Source: Globodera rostochiensis (Eukaryota; Nematoda; Chromadorea; Rhabditida; Heteroderidae). Taken from it: DNA of 64,000 nt. The notes below the pieces were generated by a model. The model was not told the origin of the DNA. It did no database searches and saw only the letters and a list, made by a program, of their open reading frames with translations. Positions 1 to 11,716 of this stretch are shown here, piece after piece. Every line of letters starts with the position of its first letter. Positions within the stretch are counted from its first letter, which is position 1. The stretch covers positions 1,447,991 through 1,511,990 of the forward strand of contig JAEVLN010000012.1 of NCBI GenBank assembly GCA_018350325.1, in the 5' to 3' direction. The position numbers and the translations under genes were made by a program.

Positions 1-1440
1 AACTGCCCCAGTCGTCGGTGAGGATCCGCAACAAGAAGTGGAGGAAGAAGTTGAAGCAGTAGTACAAGGACACAGAGCACATGATAACAGTGAGGACCAG
101 CGATCACAGGCAGAGGAGGAGGATGAACTGGAGAACCGAGTAGCAAATGAGGAGGAGATGAAGCAGGACGAGCGGGAGACGAGGGCGATTTTAATAGACG
201 AAGAGGAGGAGGAGGAAGATGGAGGTGTGTGCATGCATGGCGAAAGCTTTTTCTGCATAAAATTGTGGCACATTTTATTATTCTGTGTCCCCCTTCATTG
301 TTTAGTCGCTTCTCTGTCCACGCTGTCGTTGGAGGTCGGCGCTGAACTGCCCGAGCGGCTCCAACTCGACCCATCGCTGTACACACTGTCCGGGCTGGCG
401 CCCGCGCGTTGGGCAGGACTGCCCCATCTGGAGCACATTCGACGACGGAACAAACCGACGGAGCCACCCAAGAAGCCCAAGGCGGCACCATTCTTTTTGC
501 CCACCGTTGGCACCATAAATGTAAGTAAAATGTTTCAACTCATCAAAAACATCAAAAAATAATCTTTTAACAAAAATCCCGACGCTTCAGAGCTTTGCAT
601 TCGACAAGGAAGTGGTGGACGAACTGAAGAAAGGTGGCAACAACAACAACAACGAGACCGCCGACGATGGCATGGAAGGCACTTCTTCAACCATGGAACA
701 GGCACAGCTGGAGGACGGAGACGAAAGGGCCATTCTGAAAGGCAAACGAAGGACGACGACGGACCAGCAACAGCAGCAGTTGCGCAGCCAATGGACGCGA
801 CGGTTGATGAGGTGACATGCTGACGATTGAATTTCCCAGAATCGGGGGCCCAAAAGTTTTGGAAATTAAAAATTTAATCACTCTTCTCACTCAGTGCCAC
901 AACTGACGACAACTTGCGTGCCGTGTTTGCCGAGCTACGCGAGATGAGCGTGTCGGCGTTGGACTTGCAGTTGCGCTGTTTGTCCGGCACCGCTGAACTT
1001 GTCCAATTTGTTGCCATGCTGGCCGCCCAGATGGAGTGCCGACGCGACTTTGATCTGGCCCAGAGTTTGTTGGCCGCCTTCCTCAACATTCACCACGGCA
1101 CACTTTGGTCAACCAGCAACAACAATGGAGTGCAGCTGCAGCAGCAGCTGAAAAGCAGCAACGACGAGGACGTGGAGGTGGCACAAACAATTTATACTTT
1201 TTTCAAATAATTTTTGTGGCGCAGATGGCATCATCAAATAGCGGAACCAGAACGGCAGAAACAACAGCAGCAGCAGTAGCAGAAGGTGTTCAAGATGATG
1301 CGAACGTGCTGAACAACTGCCGGCTCACAGAACAGTTGGACCGACTGCACAAATTGCAGCAGCAAGCGCACAACACGCTCGCCCAACTGTTCGACGACAA
1401 CACGGCGATGACCGAATTTGTGAAGGGCGCGTTTGCTTAA
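1..1440 (+). CDS. WDR36: WDR36/UTP21 U3 snoRNP protein, C-terminal part (5' end outside window)
   Basis: Last five exons of a small-subunit processome protein needed for 18S rRNA maturation in the nucleolus. Proposed exons: <2-224, 306-520, 591-811, 895-1177, 1225-1440; all junctions agree in phase. Intron 225-305 is a multiple of three, so it could also be read through; splicing is preferred because it removes a hydrophobic insert absent from the family. An acidic Glu-rich linker is followed by the UTP21-specific C-terminal domain. The diagnostic stretch is LSGLAPARW, then KRNKP-like RRNKPTEPPKKPKAAPFFLPT, close to the vertebrate protein as I recall it. The end of the protein (FAELREMSVSALDLQLRCL, then FDLAQSLLAAFLNIH) matches the family's helical tail. 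Poly-Asn and poly-Gln inserts near 640-670, 765-780 and 1120-1150 are lineage additions. The WD40 repeats lie upstream and are not seen. An AATAAA follows the stop at about 1500. Confidence 0.9.
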
Positions 1441-2487
1441 CGCTGGCGGCACATTTTTTTTTGTTTTGTTTTGTTTGTTATTTTGTTGGCATTGTTATAA
1501 TAAATTTATGCAAAGCATTTTTGGCCCGTTTGGCTCCACCGCCTGGAAAGTGATAGAAAATAAATTAATTTCGCGAAAAAAGCTTTCATCGGGGCCAAAA
1601 TTGGTCGAAACGGAGGTGGGATTCGGATTCTACGACTCCGAGAACCTATAGAAACAATTTTTTATCAATTGAAGCAGTCTGCGATTCTGAGGTGTGATGT
1701 TATTGGGGCAAGTTGAGAACGAATTTTGCGCATTAATTCACGCCCTTTTATAGGCGTAAAAATTGCATTCGAAAACCCATTAAAAAAAAAAATTAGTTTT
1801 TCTTCTCCAAAATTTTGTAAAATGCTTGAATTTGCTCACACCGATCACTTACCATTTAAGCTTTGTCCTGAAAAACTCAACTTAACCGACAAAAAAAAAT
1901 CATTTGTGCAAATCACAACGCCAAAATCATTTAAACAAATTTGGAGACATTGTGCCCTTGATTGGTGAATGCATAAATTAAATATAAACGAAGCTTATTA
2001 ATCTAATCAAAATTTGCTTAGTTTGTAGCATTTTGAATAAATTGCTATTTTGTTGTCAAAACAAATTAAATTACATTATTTTAATTGATGCTCAGTTTTA
2101 TAGACAATTATATTAGTGAGCTAAAAACATTTGCGTGCATATTTCTGACAATTTATGGCAATATCATTTATCAGGAGGAGCATTCACAATTTTCTGATAG
2201 TAAATGGGCACCGCGCAAAAAGTGCACTATATTTTCCCATTTTTTTGATGATTGTATAATTTATGTAAATGCCACTGAAATTGATTGATTGATGCCCTCC
2301 AAAAATGTGACAAAGAAATATATTTTGTGAAGAATGCTTTGCTGGCATTTGGTGCCATTGGCTAATCAATGGATGCCATTGCTTGCGTTTACATAAATGT
2401 AAATTGAAATAATGCAATGGCTTATTTTATGTAAAATTGGACAAATTCATTCATCACTTTACTCTTATATTTATACGATTAGTGGCA
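1441..2487. other. Intergenic, AT-rich
   Basis: No coding signal. Holds the WDR36 poly(A) signal near 1500. A segment at 1595-1645 containing AATTGGTCG and ATTCGGATTC recurs, diverged, near 5530-5575 and, inverted, near 40553-40605, so it is a dispersed repeat fragment. Confidence 0.6.
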
Positions 2488-3391
2488 ATGTTTTTATTTC
2501 CAACAATTTTTATTGCTACAATGGCATTGGCATCCAACAATAATGCCATTGTTGTTGTTGCTGATGAGAATGGTTCAGAAAGCGGTGAATCGTTGCTTAA
2601 GCTGGTGGATTATAAGGACGACAAATTTTTTGCGCAATTCAGAGGTGAGCTTTTTTATGGTTTTGGGTTTGAATTTATCCTATTTTTTCACAGAACTGAT
2701 CAAATCCTCGGCCAAATTCAACGCAAAAGCAATCGGCGATTGGGCGCTGCTGAAAGGCTGTGAAATTGTTGACACAATGCATAAAACTCCGCGACATTGG
2801 CATTTGCTTGAACGTTCAGCAGAACTTTTTCAAATGGGGCAAATCGCCACAAATATTTGCCATAATTCAAATGATGGACAGAATGCCAATGATGTTGCTG
2901 TCGACGATCTGCTTCAAACAATTTCATTGAATGGCCAACGCATTTTGGCCCAAATTAAGGCGAAAGAATGCAAAACATCGGCGGGCGGGCAAAATGCTAA
3001 GGGAAACAATGAATTATTCAAATTTGGCAAATATTTCAAATTGTTTTTGGCCGAAATGCCCGAGGGCCAATGGAAAAGTGAATTAATGGAACTTGTGAAG
3101 TCCGCGGGCAAACCATTGGCCAACGATTTGCTTGCGCTGTTGCTGCTCAACAAGTTGAATTCGTTTGCCGAAAATGCATTGGTTGAAGGCAAAAAATCGG
3201 CGAATTCAAAACTCTTCAAACGTCGCGCAGCAGCCGCCGTTCAGCAGCGGCGAACGCGTCGTCAACGCAACCCGACCTTCCCGGAGATTCTCGTCGTGTT
3301 AAGCGTAATTGCCATGTGCTTGAAATGGACTGAGCTGCTGCTTATTGTAGCATTTTTGATGGCTTGTTACTTTTCCTATTGGTTCTTTTAG
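2488..3391 (+). CDS. Predicted secreted or membrane orphan protein, 284 aa
   Basis: Two exons, 2488-2644 and 2694-3391, joined by a 49-bp intron with GTGAGC donor and TTTCACAG acceptor, phase 1. Start chosen at the first ATG of the frame, which directly begins a signal-peptide-like stretch (MFLFPTIFIATMALA). The middle is soluble and mixed-charge with several cysteines (GCEIVD, ICHNS, KECKT). A basic patch follows (KLFKRRAAAAVQQRRTRRQR, about residues 230-250). The C-terminus is strongly hydrophobic (two close membrane segments, ending in SYWFF). The basic patch before the hydrophobic end could be a processing or topology signal. I do not recognise the family; a nematode-specific membrane or secreted protein is all that can be said. 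Confidence 0.7.
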
Positions 3392-3781
3392 GCTTTGTTC
3401 GCAGACATTGCAATTCATTATTTGTTGAAAAAAAACGATTTTTTCTGTGCATGAAATTTGTTGATTTTGAGCGCAAATACATAGGCCACCGACCCAAAAA
3501 TAGCCAGCAGACAAACTATGTATGTATAAGAACAAATCAATACAGATGAAGCCATCTTTTACTTTTTACACTCAGATGGCATCTGATCAACTTTCCCCTC
3601 ACCAAGTTGGATTCCACTCAATGATTGAGTGACACTGATCAGGACCAAATTTGTCCGGATAGGTAAGAACTTCCAAAGGTGCTTCAGATGGTTTATAGAA
3701 TCGTTTTTAATGTGTATCATTTCAAGAGTGAGTTCAACTTACAAACAATATATGTGTAGATGATACATACAAATAAAGAAT
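3392..3781. other. Intergenic between convergent genes
   Basis: Short 3'-to-3' spacer between the secreted orphan and the minus-strand membrane orphan. Nothing beyond AT-rich sequence seen. Confidence 0.5.
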
Positions 3782-5112
3782 TCACGATTGAATGGGAGTG
3801 GAATTTTCTATTCCGTCGCGTTGGTTTGGCGTCCTCCATTCATCACCAAAGCGTACAGCAATTAATATCGGTTGGCCCAACACCACCAATTTCTTGTCTT
3901 CTTTTCGCTCCACCATATAATACCGATAGGTTCGTTGTTGTCGACAACACAGCAGCACAACCACCAAAATGATAATCACAACCGCAAACAAGCTTAAAAA
4001 AGTGGAAGTTGAAGCAGTGTATGTAGTAAAATGAAATGCACACACCAAGATCCAATCACTGCTAATGTCAATGCATCCAGCTTGGCCTTTAGTAAATCCA
4101 GCTTGGACTTGAAGTATGAAAGCCATGTCTCCCAACACTTTTCCGACATGTGTGGTTCAACAGCTGAAGCGTTCAGCAGAGCACGGACATCATCCTAAAA
4201 AGCTACATAAATCATCTGTAATGGGCAACTGATCGATCACTCACAATGATCACTTTCCATCTGCACGGGTGGTGGTCATCTGCTGAAGCGACTTTTGACC
4301 ATATTTTAATTGCGAAATGACGAGCGTTTGTCAAATGCTCAACATGGCCCATCGGAAAGTGGCAGTGGACTGGCAAAGACGTGCAAATGGTGCCTTCTTC
4401 GGCACATTCCTTCTGCTGATGATCATTCTGCTGAAAATGGAAAATCCAAATAAATGATGACAATGTTAATTTTTGTCCAAGAAAATCAGGTCCAGGCACC
4501 TCCCCCCTAAAATCTAAGGATCCGGGTCCCGGGATTTTCAAAAATGTCGGCTCTAAATGTTAACAACAACAAAAAGAAAACGCACCAATTCCATCACCAC
4601 ATTGCCAAATGAACAATTGACATTCGCCGGTAACAGAAGATGATCAATGAAGAATTTGCCGCAATGTCCATGCGTAACTTCTTCATTTTGTTCATCACCG
4701 TCGTCCCGTTCAATGATGATGACTGCAAAGCGAAGCATGTCAACCTTCTCGGAGTTGAGCAGAAGTGCACGAATTTGTGGTCCAATGATTTGTTTGGTGG
4801 TGTCGTCGTCGTCCTCGCTGCTCAGTGTCGACGGCACCATCAGACTGAAAATGGAGAATTAAATTTAAAAAGCATTTGGCTTCCGTCAACTTACAGCTGG
4901 TCGTCCTTTGTCAATGAGAAGCCTTCCGGTAGTTCAGCGCCTTTCTTTGCGCAAGTGTAGTCCTGCAGTGAAAGCACGTCCGACCGACAACAACAGCAGC
5001 AACAACAGCTGAAGAGAAGCGCGGCGCTGAACAGCCACGCCAATGACGCCGACGACGACGGCGTTGCGAACGAAGACAAAATGTGGTGGAGAAAGGCCGG
5101 AGTTGTCGCCAT
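3782..5112 (-). CDS. Type I single-pass membrane orphan protein, 340 aa
   Basis: Five exons on the minus strand: 5112-4895, 4844-4586, 4430-4245, 4194-4046, 3992-3782. All four introns have GT-AG ends and phases agree. The N-terminus carries a hydrophobic run followed by an unusual stretch of seven cysteines encoded by a TGC/TGT repeat (about residues 35-43), probably a signal peptide or anchor. The luminal part has about eight further cysteines (YTCAKK, HGHCGKF, NVNCSF, KECAEEGTICTS, HCHFP), an Asp-rich patch and N-glycosylation sites (NCS, NAS). A single transmembrane helix near residue 275 (LFAVVIIILVVVLLCC) is followed by a tyrosine-containing tail (RTYRYYMVE) of about 55 residues. This reads as a cell-surface glycoprotein or receptor. 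No family recognised; the TM and tail exon is the most certain part. Confidence 0.7.
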
Positions 5113-5791
5113 CCGTAAATGTTGTTGTTGTTGTTGAATATGTATGAAGAATGAATTTATGAATAATGATGAGATTAGATTGTAAGGTAGTGGAAGCGGT
5201 TTTTATAGTCGGAGAGAGATGAATAAATAACATTCTAAAGTAGGGTTGTACCGGACCGGGACGGGGACCATACCTTTACAATTCCAAAAAGTGTTTTAGT
5301 TGAAATTTGAATTGTTGGTTGGGAGGGGTCAGGAGGCCTAGCCAAAAACCCCAGAATCTTTTTGAAAAAGCACAAAATGAAAAGGTAAAAAAAAAAACGA
5401 AGATTCGTTCTTTTGATGGCAAAACTAATCATTTAACAGATTTCCGAGGCTTCAAAATTTTTCGGAAACCGGATTTTCAGCAATGCAACAAAACCCGCTC
5501 AAAAATGGCGGGGTCGACAAAAGGGTTTTCGCGCAGTAGAATCCGAAAGTCGGAATTGGTCGAACAGAGGTCAGAGGTTTTTGGTTGTAACATATTTATG
5601 TCTTCACTTGTAAATCAGAAATGGTCATCACACATCCATCAAATAATACAATACATAGGTATGTACATAGACAATCAATCACAATCACTGGTTATTTTTA
5701 CAACACCGGGGATACAACATATACATAGAGGAATGGGGGGGGGGAGGAGAGATCAGTGAATGTTTGTCAATAGTTTCGCCCCGTCCATCAA
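5113..5791. other. Intergenic
   Basis: Upstream region of the membrane orphan and 3' flank of the E2 gene. Contains a diverged repeat near 5530-5575 related to the one at 1595-1645, a TACATA-rich stretch near 5650-5720 and a G8 tract near 5735. No gene seen. Confidence 0.5.
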
Positions 5792-6382
<591 letters not shown>

Positions 6383-7204
6383 TGTGATTGGTTGGGCCAA
6401 TGACGCAATATACAGATGCCGTTATATATATATATGTACAATGAACGATCTGCCAAATATCAGTTCGCTAAATTGAAAAAAGTAAATGGAAATGTCATTA
6501 TTAAAACATTTAACGAACAAACAATCATTTTTTTTAGTTTTTTTTTTTGTCGATTTAAATGTTTGAGAATCGCGCAAAACGTGGGGATGCTTTTTGGAGG
6601 AAAACAATGGAAGCGAAAATCAAATTTAAACAAAAAAAAAAAATGTGACGAGGGTATAGTCTAACAATAAATGACTTTGCCGGGTTTGAGTTGTCCAAAA
6701 TGTGTTGAATAAATACTTTTATATCGTTCGATGGAATTCAAAAAAGTTACATTAGGTAATTTGCCGACGCCAACTTAGTCTATAAAAAGAAGGCCCAATT
6801 TTTCCTTTCTCTGGTTTATTTTCGACCACTTTAAAGTTTAAACGCTTTTTAAACAAAAAGTTTGATAGTTAAAATGTTCATTCGTCGACAAGCGTACAAT
6901 AGAATAATTCTACCGTGAAAGAAAGCTTTATGTTCTCCATTTTTTCAATTGTACAGTATTATATGTAAGTGGAGGCAAAAATCCAATGTATGGCCAATCT
7001 GAAGAAAGTTTTTTTTATAATTTTGAGCCAGAAAAATTGCCGAAACTTCCGGCATGCAAATTTTTGCTCAAAATAATGAAAAAAACAAACAAAATTCGGT
7101 GGGCACCGTTCGATTTTCCCGGGGGTTGGCCAATGGACATCGAACTATTTATATAGCCAACCTTTTAGCCTACTAACTCTCACCAGAAAGCGAATATTCC
7201 AACA
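6383..7204. other. Intergenic between divergent E2 and kinase genes
   Basis: Likely a shared upstream region. Holds a TA-repeat at 6423-6437 on the E2 side and a TATA-like box on the kinase side. No coding signal. Confidence 0.5.
7146..7156 (+). promoter_or_regulatory. TATA-like box of the kinase gene
   Basis: TTTATATAG motif about 50 bp upstream of the chosen ATG at 7205, at a plausible distance for a short 5' leader. It supports 7205 as the true start and argues against a missing upstream exon. Confidence 0.5.
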
Positions 7205-8849
7205 ATGCCAATGCCATTGTTCAGCCTGTTCATGCAATTGCTTCATCGCCCAGTGAATCCGTTGGCCACTGACTGGCCTCCGTTGCACTACCTAAGCCTA
7301 AGCGAGCGCAACAGAGTTGTGAAGGTTCGCAATGGCGAGAACGCGAAATTGTTGGCCGCTTGCAAAGTAAAAATCAAAAAAAAAATGTTTTCAGATAAAA
7401 AACGAAAAATTTCTCATTCATTCAGATAATTCCTCTGCGAAGTGACAAAAAACTTGACGACCTTATGGTGGAGGTTGAAGCACTCAAACGGTGTCGTCAC
7501 CAGGCGAACATTATCACGCTGATGGCATTCTATCACTTCAAACAAAACCTTTACGTACGTACGGTTCAGTACGTTCAAATCAAAATTGTTGCAGTTTTAC
7601 GGGTGCAAACATTTTTTTCCCCAATTTTTTATTTGTTTTTTGATGTCACAGAACCCGAGATTGTTATCTGTTTTGACCAATTCCTACTCCCGACCCGGAA
7701 TTCTAAACGAAAAATGGTTTTTGTTTGTTGCTAAATTACAACAATGTGCCCAAATTGTTGTCTCTGTCTGCTCTGTTCTCTGCTGATGTTAATTTTGATA
7801 TTTTTAGTTGATTTTCGAGCTTTGCCCGGCCGGCTCCGTGGCCGAAGTGATGATAAAGTTGGGACAGCCGCTGAACGAGCCGCAGATTGCGCACGTGGCA
7901 CGGAAGCTGTGCCTGGCGCTCGACTTTTTGCACATGCGCAGAATCATCCACCGGGACCTGAAGGCGAGCAACGTTTTGTTGACCTTCGAGGCATGCGTCA
8001 AATTGGGCAAGTATTTTTGGCAGATTTGTCATCTGATTAATTGATTGTCTGTCTGTCTGTTTCCAGCAGACTTTGGCTCTGCACTCATCATGGAGGACAA
8101 CCACCGGCAATGTTCGTTGTCCGTCGTCGGCTCAGTGTACTGGATGGCACCCGAAGTGATCGACTACGAAAAGTCCAAACAACAGCCGTACTACGGGAGA
8201 AAAGGTGTGGAGGGGGGGGGGAGGGGCTTTTTGTTTGAGTCTATTTCTTGAATTCGATCAAATCATCACATATCAGACAATTGATTCCAACAAAAAATGC
8301 CTTTTTTTCAGTGGACATTTGGTCACTGGGCATCACATGCATCGAAATGGCGCAAATGGAGCCGCCCAACCACAACATGACGCCCGGTATGATGCTGAGC
8401 CGGCTGCAGGAAGAGGCGGCGGACCTGCCGATGCTTCTCCAGCCATGCCTTTGGTCAGAGCAGTTCAACAACTTTCTGAGCCAGTGCATTGTCAGAAGTG
8501 TGGACGAACGGTGGAGCGCTGCTCAGCTGCTGACGGTTGGTGTTTGTGTGACATGACAGAAAATGGCACGGGATAAGGGGAGGGGAGGAAGCCGTACCCA
8601 TCAAAATTGGCAAAGAATTTGTCCATTTTGTTGTAATAAAAGCATAAATTTATTACTTTCAGTTGATTGAAAATGCATTTAAATTTTTAGCATCAGTTCA
8701 TCAACGGTCCGGCAGAGTATTCATGGCCCATTGAGCAGTTGGTTGATGAAAAGAATACGCCGCCGCAGATGGACGGGGCGAAAATACCGGAAGACTTCTC
8801 AACGTTGGGCAACCTCGATATGGACATTTTCCTTGCGGGTCACTACTAA
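7205..8849 (+). CDS. STE20-group protein kinase (SLK/STK10-like) with degenerate glycine loop
   Basis: Six exons (7205-7366, 7426-7554, 7808-8006, 8067-8204, 8312-8535, 8691-8849), 336 aa, all phases consistent. The catalytic core is clearly of the SLK/LOK type: beta-3 lysine (LLAACKIIPL), alpha-C glutamate (DDLMVEVEAL), hinge LIFELCPAGSVAEVM, catalytic loop IIHRDLKASNVLL, ADFGS, activation segment SVYWMAPEV, and DIWSLGITCIEMA. Two oddities: the glycine-rich P-loop is missing (the place of GxGxxG reads SLSERN), and the protein ends right after the kinase domain, without the long coiled-coil tail of SLK. Intron 4 (8007-8066) starts with GC (G|GCAAGT), which is required to give KLADFG. It probably phosphorylates Ser/Thr in a cytoplasmic cascade, but nucleotide binding may be altered. 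Confidence 0.85.
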
Positions 8850-9873
8850 TTCTGTCACCGATTGGTCACCACAATGTCTTCTAATCACTTATTTGTTAGC
8901 AAGCAGTGTGTCTGTCTGTACATATTGTATTTAGGTGTTAATTAATTGTCCTTCGGTTGTTGTTATTTACCTATCTGTTGTTCATTTTGGTTTCTGATTT
9001 TTTTTTTCAAAACAAGAGAAATTTAATTACGCGGCAGTCGACGCTTATTGTGATTATATCAAAATCTAAAATTCGACCCTAACCCACAAGTTTTTTCGTC
9101 GCTGCACTAAATTTTAAAATACGAATTTGAGGGTAAATACCCAACTCGCTTTTGGCCAACTCGCTTTTTACCCAACTCGCTTTAATATATGTCGAAATCA
9201 TATATTAGATGATGTCATATGATGAATCTCATATCATATTCGTGATCCGTGATCTTATTAACCCCCGAATACACTTAAAAAGTTGCATAAAAGCTTCTAC
9301 TTACACTCATAAATGCTTTTTTCTTACTAAAAAGCGAGTCGTCCCAAAAAAAGCGAATCGTCCCAAAAAAAGCGAATCGTCCCAAAAAAAGCGAGTCGGG
9401 TCAAAAGCGAGTTGGCCAAAAGCGAGTTGGGGTCTTGTCGAATTTGAGACAGAATGTTCAACTCTCAAATCTGGAAGACCCTAATAAACTTAAAATTAAT
9501 CAGTGATTGGGTGAAATGGAATGAAAGCTGTAATGACAAGTACCAATTTTGAGATATTTTTTATGACGGCGCTACCAGCAACACCCCACCCGTCTCCCCT
9601 CTAATTTGCAAGCAAAACACTGCTCAGAAAAAATCTAACAATCCTTTAAAAAATACATATTGAATTTGGAGCTTTTGAGCACGCAACAATTTTATTTACA
9701 GCAAATACAATAGACGGATTGATGGCAAATACATACAAAAGAAGCATAACATAGCAATTACCAATGTTCGGGTCGGGAACAACGAATAGATACAACAATA
9801 TCACTATTACACATTATCGAGACAATTATGATCTACGGGACATCCATCTTTCTCCGCCGACAGCGCAAACTGA
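8850..9873. other. Intergenic between convergent kinase and REEP genes
   Basis: 3' flanks of both genes and the inverted-repeat element at 9131-9434, listed separately. No gene seen. Confidence 0.6.
9131..9434. mobile_element. MITE-like element with about 45-bp terminal inverted repeats
   Basis: The left end (CCCAACTCGCTTTTGGCC, continuing through two more ACTCGCTTT copies) reappears inverted at the right end (GGCCAAAAGCGAGTTGGG), with four further AAAAGCGAxTC copies inside. The inner part near 9190-9290 is AT-rich and noncoding. I see no clear target-site duplication, so exact limits are uncertain. A fold-back or MITE-type element is the best reading. Confidence 0.65.
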
Positions 9874-10571
9874 TCACTTCGTCTTTTTGGCAATGCTCTT
9901 CTCCACCAAGGTCGCCAGCGGCTGTCCAAACTTCACGTAGACGTTGTGAGCCCCGTACGTCTGAGGAAGCGCCAAGTACAGCAGCAAAACCGTCTTGAGC
10001 ACCATGTACAGCGGAAGCACATGGCCGAAGGGGGCGAAGATGTAGTCGAGCTGGGTAAACAGGGCAAACGAGCACCAATAGACCAGCCATTGGGTATCAT
10101 CCGCTGAAATTTCGAAAAAAAATTTAATTATTTCCGACATCGATTAATCATGGAACTCACTTTTGGTCTGGGTACGGACGGCCAACACGCTCTGGTAGAC
10201 CGGATAGGCAACACCTTAACATGGAATTTTTTGTTAAAAATATGCGCTCTTCCAACACTACCAACCGATCAGAGTGCAGAGCAAAGCATTGCCAGGGGCG
10301 AACATCAGGAGAAACGCCACGGCTGCGCAGGCAATGTAGAAGTGCTGAAAAGACAAAAAAGGCTGAAAAAGAAAATGTCAAAAGCTTGCTCTACCTTCTC
10401 GCGATCCATTCCGGACATCTCTTCCAGTTTTCTGATGAACGGTTGCTCGAATTGTCTGAGTGTCTGCTGCAGAACCGGGCGCACATCCTTGAAGCTGTTG
10501 ACCGGCACCTGACGCGGCTGAAGACGCACTCCTCCTCCTCCTCCACGAGATGAGGCCGATTCGTCAGACAT
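9874..10571 (-). CDS. yop-1: REEP5/DP1/Yop1 family ER-shaping protein
   Basis: Four exons, 10571-10395, 10344-10266, 10214-10161, 10103-9874; 179 aa against about 185-190 in animals. These hairpin proteins bend ER tubules. The cytosolic N-terminus (residues 1-60) has a Gly run. The TB2/DP1/HVA22 domain then holds the hydrophobic hairpins: FYIACAAVAFLLMFAPGNA, the signature LIGVAYPVYQSVLAV, DDTQWLVYWCSFALF and FAPFGHVLPLYMVLKTVLLL. Phases (0, 1, 1) fit at each junction. The tail ends in basic AKKTK. It lies convergent to the kinase and divergent from the Lys-rich repeat gene 259 bp away. The family call is secure; the symbol follows the nematode single-copy homologue. Confidence 0.93.
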
Positions 10572-10719
10572 CTTTGTTGTCGCTTGCCTTGTGCCTTTGT
10601 GTGACGTTGAATGATTTATGAAGTGATGCAGTTAGGTGAAAACTGATGAAAATCCATCGCTATATTTATATGTACAATTCAACCGCAGAAAATACCTACT
10701 TAATGTTTTGTGCAAAGTG

Positions 10720-10730
10720 TATAAATAGGG
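10720..10730 (+). promoter_or_regulatory. TATA box of the Lys/His-rich repeat gene
   Basis: TATAAATAGG about 110 bp before the ATG at 10830, followed by a pyrimidine-rich stretch typical of a start region. A strong core TATA element suggests high or regulated expression. Confidence 0.55.
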
Positions 10731-10829
10731 ACTCATTTTAACATTCCGTACTCACTCTCAATTCTCATCAATTCGACCGACGACAGCGCCTGGCAATTCT
10801 CAACTTTTGTGCAGCAAGCGAACAACACA

Positions 10830-11463
10830 ATGACCGCACCTCTCGGCATTGGCCTTGCTGTAGGGTTTGGCGCTGGAGTTGTAAGTCTTTTTTTTGGTTA
10901 CGACTTTTCTTCATTAAAATCTTCTGTTTTTTCAGTACTGCGGAGCGACATACCTGGGCGGAAGCAAACCGACGGGCGACGCTGAAAAAGAAGACAAACC
11001 CAAGGAAGACGAAACGACGGCTGGCGACAACACAGAGGACGAAACGACGGCTGCTGGTGACGAACCTACGGATGGCGGCAACAAAGGGGAGAAGAAGAAG
11101 CACACTGGCGGCGAAAAAGGGGAGAAGAAGAAGCACAAGCACGGCGAAGCGTCAACTGGCGGCGAAAAAGGGGAGAAGAAGAAGCACAAGCACGGCGAAG
11201 CGTCAACTGGCGGCGAAAAAGGGGAGAAGAAGAAGCACAAGCACGGCGAAGCGTCAACTGGCGGCGAAAAGGGAGAGAAGAAGAAGCACAAAGATCGAGC
11301 CAAGGACGGTGAGAAGAGTGGCGGCAGCGGTCGTTCGCACAAAAAAGACGGGGAGAAGAGCCGAAGCGGTCATCGTTCACACAAGAAGAAGGGAGGCGCA
11401 GAACCAGTCGCGGAAACTACAGACGAGACCAGTGAGGCGGGCGATGCCACCAATGATGAATGA
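10830..11463 (+). CDS. Lys/His-rich tandem-repeat protein with glycine-zipper N-terminus, 192 aa
   Basis: Two exons, 10830-10880 and 10936-11463, phase 0, GTAAGT donor and TTTTTTCAG acceptor. The N-terminus is hydrophobic and glycine-spaced (GIGLAVGFGAGVYCGATYLG), like a glycine-zipper membrane segment or an uncleaved signal anchor. Then comes an acidic Asp/Glu/Thr segment. Next are three exact 17-residue repeats (GGEKGEKKKHKHGEAST, from 51-bp units at 11107-11259) flanked by partial copies, and a basic RSHKK-rich end with an acidic tip. The KKKHK motifs could bind nucleic acid or act as nuclear localisation signals. No family recognised. A small, promoter-strong, repeat-bearing protein in a probable parasite could be secreted or structural, but no function can be claimed. 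Confidence 0.8.
11107..11292 (+). repeat. 51-bp coding tandem repeat, three full copies plus part
   Basis: Units 11107-11157, 11158-11208 and 11209-11259 are almost identical, with a shorter fourth copy. The unit is a multiple of three, so copy number can change without breaking the frame. Confidence 0.9.
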
Positions 11464-11574
11464 TCGACCTCTGATGCGCATGGATGACAACAACGCATAC
11501 TTTCGATCCTCTATAGTCGTGTAATCTCCATTCAATCGTGATTGTAACTCTAATGTATGTATTTCACCGTTTTC

Positions 11575-11716
11575 GCGATATTTGTGACCATTGTCTGTCT
11601 ACAATTGTATCGATCTTTGTGACCATTGTCTCTACAATTGTGTCAATATTTGTGACCATTGTCTGTCTACAATTGTGTCAATATTTGTGACCATTGTCTG
11701 TCTACAATTGTGTATT
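11575..11716. repeat. Minisatellite, about 31-35 bp unit, four copies
   Basis: Imperfect tandem copies of a unit containing TTTGTGACCATTGTCTG and CTACAATTGTGT, just downstream of the Lys/His-rich gene. An AATAAA (11737) follows, so the array is probably inside that gene's 3' UTR. Confidence 0.8.

Noticed and set aside
9209..9484. 91-codon frame
   Set aside because: Lies inside the MITE-like element and translates its AAAAGCGA subrepeats.
10932..11380. Minus-strand frames of 104-136 codons rich in Ser, Pro and Phe
   Set aside because: Antisense shadows of the Lys/His-rich repeat exon.
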